Assembly: GCA_947457605.1 (NCBI GenBank)
Contig: CANGWP010000023.1
Span: forward strand, 1-19,729
Direction of reading: 5' to 3'
Length of the DNA stretch: 19,729 bases
Origin: Bdellovibrionales bacterium
Lineage (GTDB): Bacteria; Bdellovibrionota; UBA1018; CAIMNF01
Notes under the pieces: model-generated
What the model saw: only the letters and a program-made list of their open reading frames with translations
Told to the model about the DNA's origin: nothing
Database searches by the model: none
Translations under genes and position numbers: made by a program
Part shown: in pieces, positions 13,986 to 19,729 of the stretch
Numbering within the stretch: the first letter of the stretch is position 1
Layout of the letters: the number at the start of each line of letters is the position of its first letter

Positions 13986-14888
13986 ATGAGCCAGCAGCGT
14001 CTTGAGATTGGAGCAATCCCGAATTTTATTTTCAGGGTTGCTCCATTTTTTTTATCATTTTTATTATTTCAAACTCCCCTCTTCATGGTGATATCGCCCC
14101 TCCCGCTTTTTATCCTAACCCTCAAGAACAGGGCTTGGGTGAGTGTTGCCGCACTTTTCAGCAATCTTTCGATGCTATCCACCTTGAATGATCCGAAATC
14201 CGTATGGCTCGCAGGTTTTTTTTGGCTCGCCGTTGGAATTCTATTCCCGTTTCTCATCCGAAAAACCGGAAAAATTCAGCAAAGTGCCGTAATCAGCTAC
14301 CTCTTTTTGATACAGATTCTGTTGTTGTCGCTGGTGGTATTGGGAAGAAAGGCCGGCCAGGGACCCGTTGACTACGTGCGGTCCGAGGTTTTTCAGATCA
14401 TGGATCAATTGATCTTGAATCCACAAGGCACAGTGAAGGACCTTATCCAAAACGAAGGAAGAGACGGTCTTTATCGAAAAATCATGACCGAGCTACCTTC
14501 CGGAATTCTGATCTCGCTCCTGATGTCTTTATGGGTCAATCTTCTCTTTGCTTCTCAATTCGTTCGAGGGTTTTTGTCCAAGACCTTTTGGTCACGCTAT
14601 AAGAACCCGGAATGGCTGGTTTGGCCCACTTTAGCCTCGGCGGCGCTATTTGCCTTTGCAGAGAAAGCACCCCACTTGATTGGTCTCAACGGTTTTAAGG
14701 TATTCATGGTTTTGTATGGGCTTCAAGGTCTTAGCATCCTCAGTTTCTTTTTGAATAGAGCCGGGATTCAGGGATTTTTTAGAACTGCCATTTATGCAAT
14801 TGCACTGTTTATCGCCAGTCCTGTGGTGGTAAGCGCAGGCTTTTTTGACCTTTGGTTTGACTTTCGAAGGAAATTCGGGCAAATCTAA
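13986..14888 (+). CDS. DUF2232 (YybS-like) multi-pass membrane protein
   Basis: The 300-residue protein is hydrophobic with about seven to eight membrane segments, including pairs near 15-50 and 70-90, one near 105-120, and several in the C-terminal half after a soluble loop (about 125-165). Its position between rpsR and rplI matches the DUF2232/YybS family, which occurs beside these genes in many bacteria; the function is unknown, though a link to cell-envelope or sporulation processes has been suggested for relatives. It begins 6 bases after rpsR with no strong ribosome site, so translation is probably coupled. The assignment rests mainly on context and membrane pattern. Confidence 0.75.
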   Translation: MSQQRLEIGAIPNFIFRVAPFFLSFLLFQTPLFMVISPLPLFILTLKNRAWVSVAALFSNLSMLSTLNDPKSVWLAGFFWLAVGILFPFLIRKTGKIQQSAVISYLFLIQILLLSLVVLGRKAGQGPVDYVRSEVFQIMDQLILNPQGTVKDLIQNEGRDGLYRKIMTELPSGILISLLMSLWVNLLFASQFVRGFLSKTFWSRYKNPEWLVWPTLASAALFAFAEKAPHLIGLNGFKVFMVLYGLQGLSILSFFLNRAGIQGFFRTAIYAIALFIASPVVVSAGFFDLWFDFRRKFGQI

Positions 14889-14900
14889 GGGTCCAATTCA

Positions 14901-14914
14901 GATTCAGGAGAATC
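14901..14914 (+). promoter_or_regulatory. small hairpin presenting the rplI ribosome binding site
   Basis: GATTC (14901-14905) and GAATC (14910-14914) are inverted copies flanking AGGA (14906-14909), so the rplI Shine-Dalgarno would be held in a tetraloop. The stem is only five base pairs and may be chance. Confidence 0.3.
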
Positions 14915-14917
14915 CCC

Positions 14918-15367
14918 ATGTTAGTGATTTTGAGAGAAAACGTTGAAAATTTAGGTCGCATTGGTGATGTTGTGAAGGTTGCGGACGGTTATGCCCGTAA
15001 CTTTTTGATCCCCAACAAAAAGGTCGTTGCCGCCAACGAGAACAACCTCAGCGCTATTGAACACCAGAAGAAAATGCTTGAAAAAAAGCGTTCCGCTGAA
15101 AAGGCGAGCGCTGAAGAAACCGCAAAGAAGATCGCCTCCTTCACATGTAATATCACCCGTAAGGTTGGAGAAAAGGACAAACTTTTCGGATCCGTAACTG
15201 CGAATGATATTGCGGATTCTTTGAAGATCGGTGGAATTGAGGTTGAGAAGCGCTTGATTCACATCAAGGAACCGATCAAAGCTCTTGGCGTTCACACTGT
15301 TGAAATCAAGATTCTTCCGGAAGTTTCAGCTCAACTAAAAGTTTGGGTGGTGAAAGAGGGAGCTTGA
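14918..15367 (+). CDS. rplI: 50S ribosomal protein L9
   Basis: The 149-residue protein is bL9, the same length as E. coli L9. The N-terminal domain (MLVILRENVENLGRIGDVV, then GYARNFLIPNKKVVAA near 25-40) binds 23S rRNA near the L1 stalk. A long lysine- and glutamate-rich connecting helix follows (about 45-75) before the C-terminal domain (KLFGSVTANDIADSL). AGGAG precedes the ATG by eight bases. It is between DUF2232 and dnaB, with 4 bases before dnaB. Confidence 0.97.
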   Translation: MLVILRENVENLGRIGDVVKVADGYARNFLIPNKKVVAANENNLSAIEHQKKMLEKKRSAEKASAEETAKKIASFTCNITRKVGEKDKLFGSVTANDIADSLKIGGIEVEKRLIHIKEPIKALGVHTVEIKILPEVSAQLKVWVVKEGA

Positions 15368-15371
15368 TCCT

Positions 15372-16808
15372 TTGAACGAGGGTCATGGCGTTCCTGCAAC
15401 CCAGCGGAAAAGACTTCCTCAAGACCTTGAAGCAGAGCGGTCTGTTTTAGGCTCGGTTCTGGTTAATAACAGCACGTTGGATCAGGTACGAGAGATTGGA
15501 CTTGAAGTGCGTGACTTTTTTCTGGATGCGCATCAGAAGACATTCGAGGCCGCTTGTACCCTTTCAGACACCGGGAAGCCTATTGATCTCGTAACCCTTA
15601 CCTCGATCCTCAGGGATCGAGGCTGGTATGACTCAATTGGTGGTGTGAACACGCTCACAAGTCTGTTTGATCAAGCATCCTTTCAAATCGCAAATGTGGT
15701 CCATTATGGAAAAATCGTGCGCGAGAAGGCTTTGCAGAGAAGGCTGATTGAAACTTGCTCGACCATCATGGACGAAGGCTTAAGTGGCGTTGAAAACACA
15801 GAGAGCTATATCGATTTGGCTGAGACAAGAATTTTTGAGGTTTCCCAAACAAAAACCCAGAAAAGCTTTTCAAGTTTGGCCGAGGTCATCTCTGGAAACA
15901 TGGATCGCGTTCAAGAACTATTCTTATCGGGTGGAGAAGATGTTGTTGGTCTTCCTACCGGATTCCATGAATTCGATAAACTGACTACCGGTCTACATCC
16001 TGGACAAGTTACTATTTTGGCGGCCCGCCCGGGCATGGGGAAAACCTCTTGGTTCATCTCTGCGCTTCTCCACTCGTGCGTAATCAAGGGTTCAGTTGCG
16101 GCACTTTTCTCACTCGAGATGTCCAAGGAAGAACTGGGGTTTAGATTCTTTTCATCAATCAGCAGAATCGACTCAAAACGCTTGAAAACCGGAGCCCTGG
16201 CAAAAGAGGAATTCCGCAGACTCATGACTGCTGCAGAACAACTCGGACAGGCAAGAATTCATATAGATGATACTCCCGCACTTACCGTAATGGACCTTCG
16301 CTCGCGTTGTCGGCGGCTTAAATCAAAAGAAAAGAAGTTGGACTTGATTGTGATCGATTATCTTCAATTGATGCGAGGTCCGAAGACTGCCTCCGCCGGA
16401 GGAAGTCGCGAGCAAGAGATTTCAGCGATTTCGCGAGGACTCAAGGAACTCTCCAAGGAGATCGGCGTTCCAATTATCGCACTTTCGCAATTGAGCCGTA
16501 ACGTGGAAAGCAGAACTGATAAGCGCCCGATGCTATCTGACCTTAGGGAGTCTGGCGCGATCGAACAGGATGCGGACTTGGTCTGCTTCATTTACAGGGA
16601 TGATTATTACCACCAAGATTCTGAAGAAAAGGGAATTGCCGAGATCATCATTGCCAAAAACCGTCATGGTGAGCCAGGGACAGTGAAGCTGGCATGGCTT
16701 GGACAATACACTCTCTTCGCCAACCTTGCGAATGAGGATGGTTCCGCCGCGGCTCCCAGTCCATCTCAAAGAAGATCCAGTACACCTCCTGACGACATCA
16801 GTCTTTAG
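15372..16808 (+). CDS. dnaB: replicative DNA helicase DnaB
   Basis: The 478-residue protein is the hexameric replication-fork helicase. The N-terminal primase-interacting domain (about 14-115, LPQDLEAERSVLGSVL) is followed by a linker and a RecA-like ATPase: Walker A ARPGMGKT with K224, LFSLEMS near 245-251, Walker B LIVIDYLQLM with D329, LSQLSR and the distal SDLRESGAIEQDAD. The C-terminal tail is low complexity (AAAPSPSQRRSSTPPDD). No intein interrupts the usual insertion sites. The start is TTG at 15372, supported by GGGAG nine bases upstream and by the family N-terminus lying just inside. It follows rplI by 4 bases, so it is co-transcribed with the ribosomal genes. No terminator is obvious in the 108 bases before moxR. 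Confidence 0.97.
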   Translation: MNEGHGVPATQRKRLPQDLEAERSVLGSVLVNNSTLDQVREIGLEVRDFFLDAHQKTFEAACTLSDTGKPIDLVTLTSILRDRGWYDSIGGVNTLTSLFDQASFQIANVVHYGKIVREKALQRRLIETCSTIMDEGLSGVENTESYIDLAETRIFEVSQTKTQKSFSSLAEVISGNMDRVQELFLSGGEDVVGLPTGFHEFDKLTTGLHPGQVTILAARPGMGKTSWFISALLHSCVIKGSVAALFSLEMSKEELGFRFFSSISRIDSKRLKTGALAKEEFRRLMTAAEQLGQARIHIDDTPALTVMDLRSRCRRLKSKEKKLDLIVIDYLQLMRGPKTASAGGSREQEISAISRGLKELSKEIGVPIIALSQLSRNVESRTDKRPMLSDLRESGAIEQDADLVCFIYRDDYYHQDSEEKGIAEIIIAKNRHGEPGTVKLAWLGQYTLFANLANEDGSAAAPSPSQRRSSTPPDDISL

Positions 16809-16916
16809 TCATTTTGTGCGATGTGTATTCTGACGTTTCCATAAGATTCATTTAAGAAGAACCACGGCAATCTTCCCCCCTTGCGCCACTCCTTAAACAG
16901 GGAGAAGATAAAAAAT

Positions 16917-17909
16917 ATGTCATCTCCAAACATTCAACAGCTAACCGAAGTCATTCGGGATAAAAGTCAATTCATCGATATTCTCTTCCAGGAGGTGGGC
17001 AAAGTAGTTGTCGGCCAGACCGAACTGATTGAGAAACTTGTGCTAGCCCTGCTCTGTGATGGACATGTTCTTCTCGAGGGTCTTCCGGGTCTCGCGAAAA
17101 CACTAACAGTGAAAACGCTCGCTCAAACTATTGATGCCAAATTTAACCGAATACAGTTCACCCCTGACCTTCTCCCATCTGATTTGATCGGAACCATGAT
17201 TTTCAATCAAAAAACTCATGAATTTTTTCCGAAAAAAGGTCCGATTTTTACCAACATCGTACTGGCAGACGAGATCAACCGTGCTCCCGCAAAAGTACAA
17301 AGTGCTCTTTTGGAAGCCATGGGTGAGCATCAAGTTACCATCGGCGAAACCACGTTTCACCTTGATGACCCGTTCATTGTTCTTGCCACCCAGAATCCAA
17401 TCGAACAGGAGGGCACATACAATCTACCCGAAGCTCAACTTGATCGATTCCTTTTCAAGGTCAAGGTTGCTTATCCGAGCATCTCAGAGGAGAAGATCAT
17501 GATGAATCGGATGACCTCAAATGAAGCTCCAACTGCGAACAAGGTGTGCAACCCCCTTGCGATTCTGGAAGCGCGAAAGTTGTGCAATGATATTTACATG
17601 GACGACAAAGTGAAAGATTACATTTTGAATTTGATTTTTGCGTCTAGATTTCCTGAAAAATTCGGACTGAGCGAGATTAAGCCATTCATCAGCTCTGGCG
17701 GCTCTCCCCGGGCAACCATTTCCCTAACAAAGGCTTCAAGAGCGAACGCATTTATCAGACACAGGGGCTTCGTCACACCAGAAGATGTGAAGTCGGTCGC
17801 CTACGACATCTTACGTCATCGCATCTTGCTCACATACGAGGCAGAGGCAGAAAACATCACATCCGAAACAATCGTGAGGAAGATCCTGGATCGAATCGAA
17901 GTACCATGA
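16917..17909 (+). CDS. MoxR-family AAA+ ATPase
   Basis: The 330-residue protein is a MoxR-type AAA+ ATPase, thought to act as a chaperone that activates or inserts cofactors into partner complexes, usually with von Willebrand factor A proteins. It shows the Walker A GLPGLAKT (55-62), Walker B VLADEINRA with D118 and E119, sensor-1 ATQNP with N160, and the arginine-finger region EAQLDRF with R177. The start is the ATG at 16917, preceded by GGGAGAAG; an in-frame TTG at 16881 would add twelve residues with no family similarity. Its stop overlaps the DUF58 start as ATGA. A promoter probably lies in 16809-16916, but only a weak TAAGAT (16842-16847) was seen, with no matching -35. Confidence 0.94.
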   Translation: MSSPNIQQLTEVIRDKSQFIDILFQEVGKVVVGQTELIEKLVLALLCDGHVLLEGLPGLAKTLTVKTLAQTIDAKFNRIQFTPDLLPSDLIGTMIFNQKTHEFFPKKGPIFTNIVLADEINRAPAKVQSALLEAMGEHQVTIGETTFHLDDPFIVLATQNPIEQEGTYNLPEAQLDRFLFKVKVAYPSISEEKIMMNRMTSNEAPTANKVCNPLAILEARKLCNDIYMDDKVKDYILNLIFASRFPEKFGLSEIKPFISSGGSPRATISLTKASRANAFIRHRGFVTPEDVKSVAYDILRHRILLTYEAEAENITSETIVRKILDRIEVP

Positions 17910-18778
17910 ATGAATCCATTCTAAAGAAGGTCAAACGCATCGAGATTTCAAGCCGCCGAATGATGGATGACATCATGACCGGTGGATACAAGAGTAAATT
18001 CCGGGGACAGGGCGTGCAGTTTTCAGAGCATCGACAGTATACTCCCGGTGATGACATTCGACACCTTGACTGGAAAGTCAGCGCACGAAGCAAAGAACCC
18101 CTCATAAAACAGTACGAGGAGGAGAGGGAGTTGAACGTATTCATCATTGCTGATTTCTCTGCTTCTACCAACTTCGGCTCAGTTAAGAATGCAAAAAAAG
18201 ATGTCATCGCAGAACTTGGAGCAATGATAGCTTATGCTGCCTCAAACTCAGGTGACAAAGTTGGTGTGCTTTTTGTTACAGACAAGATCCGTAAGACCAT
18301 AGAGCTAAAAAAAGGAAAAAATCATGTCCTTCGAATCATCAGGGATCTAGCCTCTTTTTCAACAGAGCCGGGCGGAACAGGCCTGAAAAAAGCATTTGAG
18401 GAAACCAGACGCCTCCTCAAGCATTCGGGTATTGTTTTCGTACTGAGCGATTTTAGGGCGGATGGCTATGAAAACGCCCTTCGACAACTTTCTCGAAAAC
18501 ATGATGTTGTTGCAATTAAAATTGAAGACCCATCCGAGAACATTCATCCGGACCTTGGAAGTTTAAGCATTATGGATCCAGAATCCCTGCTTGAGAGTGA
18601 AATTAATTTCGACTCTTCCATGACCAGGAAACAACTCAAGGAATCCTTGGAACAATTCGAATCAAGAACCAAGCAAATTTTTAACCTGGCCGGTGTAGAG
18701 ACTTTGGCCGTCGAAACCTCAGAGGAACATGCCGAAAAACTATTGTTTTTTCTCAAGCGCCGCAAAGCGACTCGCTAA
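17906..18778 (+). CDS. DUF58 von Willebrand A-like protein
   Basis: The 290-residue protein has the DUF58 signature FSEHRQYTPGDDIRHLDWKVSAR (39-61) followed by a vWA-like domain with a MIDAS motif D83-F-S85-A-S87. Such proteins accompany MoxR ATPases and Bat-type proteins in many Gram-negative bacteria, where the vWA domain is believed to coordinate metal and bind partners. No signal peptide or membrane segment is visible, so it should be cytoplasmic or peripherally bound. It starts at the ATG of an ATGA overlap with moxR and its last 50 bases contain the start of the next gene, so translation of all three is likely coupled. Confidence 0.92.
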   Translation: MNESILKKVKRIEISSRRMMDDIMTGGYKSKFRGQGVQFSEHRQYTPGDDIRHLDWKVSARSKEPLIKQYEEERELNVFIIADFSASTNFGSVKNAKKDVIAELGAMIAYAASNSGDKVGVLFVTDKIRKTIELKKGKNHVLRIIRDLASFSTEPGGTGLKKAFEETRRLLKHSGIVFVLSDFRADGYENALRQLSRKHDVVAIKIEDPSENIHPDLGSLSIMDPESLLESEINFDSSMTRKQLKESLEQFESRTKQIFNLAGVETLAVETSEEHAEKLLFFLKRRKATR

Positions 18779-19729
18779 ACACCTGTCGTTTTCGGCTTTA
18801 GGATTTCTGCTATCAGGCTCCACACCGAACGGGCCTGTGTCTACTCCTTTGATCGCAGTTCCAGAAGTGGCTCTGATGGAGGTTGGTGGATCCGGGGCTA
18901 CGCAGAGAGTAAAACTCGGGGATCGAATGATCCTTCAGGCTGAACTGAAAGGAGTCGGTGACATTGCAGGGCAGACTGTAACCATAAAGTCTGTCGATGA
19001 GGGCATCGAGCTTGAGAATATCGGATGGTATCTTGTTCAGGGGACTCTAAGCCAAAATGGATCTGTTCGGTTTATTGCCTCGCCACTGAAGATCGGCACA
19101 CTCACCCTTCCTCCTCTCCTAATTGTCGGGAAAGACAATCAAACACTTGCAAAAACCATCCCTCTGTCAATTGTCGTTGAAGGACCGACTGCATCTTCCG
19201 ATGAAAAGCCCCAATTTATTGATGTAATCACGGTAAAACTTCCATTGCGTTACTGGCTTTACTTGGGCGTTCTGATCTCCGCACTCATCATGCTGATCCG
19301 ATTTCTCTATCTTCGTTACCTGAAAAACCGCCAGCGGAAACACCATGAAGTCCGCACCCCATTGCCCCCTGAACCTGACCATATTCTTGCCTTGAGAAAA
19401 ATTGATGAGCTCTACACCCGGAATCCTTTCAGTCCGGAGAACCTTAAAGTGGTTTCCTTTGGATTGTCAGAAATTATCAAAGAATTCTTTTCAAAGAGAT
19501 TCAAAGTTGAGGCTCTTGAGTCTACGACCGATGAAATGCTCATGCTACTTCGCAGGGAGGCCCTTTCCGGTGACCAACTACGAGCCATTCAACTTCTCTT
19601 TCTTGAGCTTGACCAATACAAGTTCACGAAAATTGAAGACTATCCACCGGTCTACGAGGAAACTCAATCCAACCTCAAGGTGAAGGCTACCCTGATCATT
19701 CAGAAGTGGGCGTTGGTCAACAAGCAGGA
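18729..19729 (+). CDS. exported single-TM protein of a MoxR/Bat-type operon, 3' end outside window
   Basis: The reading frame opens at the ATG at 18729, inside the end of the DUF58 gene (AGAGG lies three bases before), and runs without a stop to the window edge, 333 codons. The N-terminus has basic residues (KRLAKH) and a short hydrophobic stretch (LSFSALGFLL), a likely signal peptide. About 145 residues of beta-rich extracytoplasmic sequence follow, then one membrane segment (about 175-197, WLYLGVLISALIMLIRFLYL), a basic stop-transfer (RYLKNRQRKHH) and a cytoplasmic helical tail. This layout resembles BatD-like or DUF4381-like proteins next to DUF58/vWA genes, though the ectodomain is short for classic BatD. 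Other start codons are possible; the internal ATG is the best seen. Role is inferred from neighbours only. Confidence 0.72.
   Translation, partial: MPKNYCFFSSAAKRLAKHLSFSALGFLLSGSTPNGPVSTPLIAVPEVALMEVGGSGATQRVKLGDRMILQAELKGVGDIAGQTVTIKSVDEGIELENIGWYLVQGTLSQNGSVRFIASPLKIGTLTLPPLLIVGKDNQTLAKTIPLSIVVEGPTASSDEKPQFIDVITVKLPLRYWLYLGVLISALIMLIRFLYLRYLKNRQRKHHEVRTPLPPEPDHILALRKIDELYTRNPFSPENLKVVSFGLSEIIKEFFSKRFKVEALESTTDEMLMLLRREALSGDQLRAIQLLFLELDQYKFTKIEDYPPVYEETQSNLKVKATLIIQKWALVNKQ

Noticed and set aside
15372..16808. Intein in dnaB
   Set aside because: Checked because DnaB often hosts inteins; the Walker A and downstream regions are continuous and the length is normal.
16820..16835. GATGTGTATT-n-TGAC resembling a sequence near 439-455, as a shared operator
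   Set aside because: The copy near 440 lies within the end of the yihY coding sequence in reverse context; one partial match is not evidence of a site.
1..19729. tRNA genes, CRISPR arrays, insertion sequences, prophage or defence islands
   Set aside because: No cloverleaf-like sequence, spaced repeats, transposase or integrase motifs, or abrupt change in codon or base use was seen.

Overview
This 19.7 kb window looks like ordinary chromosomal backbone of a Gram-negative bacterium. The best guess is a member of the Bdellovibrionota (Bdellovibrio-like, formerly placed in the Deltaproteobacteria). The reasons are the lipoboxes and signal peptides, TatC, the rpsF-rpsR-DUF2232-rplI-dnaB order, a STAS protein with a C-terminal zinc ribbon, a two-unit M16 peptidase, and a Tyr-rich lipoprotein whose C-terminal half resembles what I recall from Bdellovibrio proteomes. 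The placement is inference; no rRNA or other decisive marker is present. Coding density is very high, no gene-free stretch exceeds about 160 bases, and I see no tRNA, CRISPR array, insertion sequence or prophage.

Layout. Positions 1-1735 (minus): a DksA/TraR-type regulator with a degenerate zinc finger, cut by the window edge, preceded by a YihY/BrkB membrane protein. 1819-2664 (plus): a stand-alone 2-oxoglutarate/Fe(II) oxygenase, divergent from yihY across a short region with an inverted repeat and separated by a convergent terminator from a minus-strand Tyr-rich lipoprotein (2726-3463). 3624-6311 (minus): a tightly packed four-gene unit, STAS/zinc-ribbon protein, then receiver-HATPase protein, then Maf, then YggS, with successive junctions of 6 bp gap, 8 bp overlap and 13 bp overlap. 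6332-9807 (plus): a TatT-like lipoprotein coupled by an ATGA overlap to a two-unit M16 metallopeptidase. 9893-10531 (plus): an unrecognised soluble protein behind a good sigma70-type promoter, whose 3' end overlaps the convergent gene. 10500-12332 (minus): a membrane-anchored cyclophilin followed by a double-domain methyltransferase. 12371-13129 (plus): tatC. 13227-16808 (plus): rpsF, rpsR, DUF2232, rplI, dnaB. 16917-19729 (plus): moxR, DUF58, and a signal-peptide/single-TM protein open at the window end, the start of a MoxR/Bat-type operon.

Functionally, the window combines translation and replication housekeeping (S6, S18, L9, DnaB), envelope functions (TatC, YihY, lipoproteins, the MoxR/DUF58 cluster) and a likely regulatory module. 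That module pairs a STAS protein with a GHKL-ATPase protein, as in partner-switching systems, but its signalling residues are atypical: the STAS phospho-serine position is Val, and the receiver domain has Arg where Lys is expected. It sits in one unit with the Maf nucleotide pyrophosphatase and the PLP-homeostasis protein YggS. This module is the most interesting part of the window. I do not see a clearly novel defence or mobile system here.
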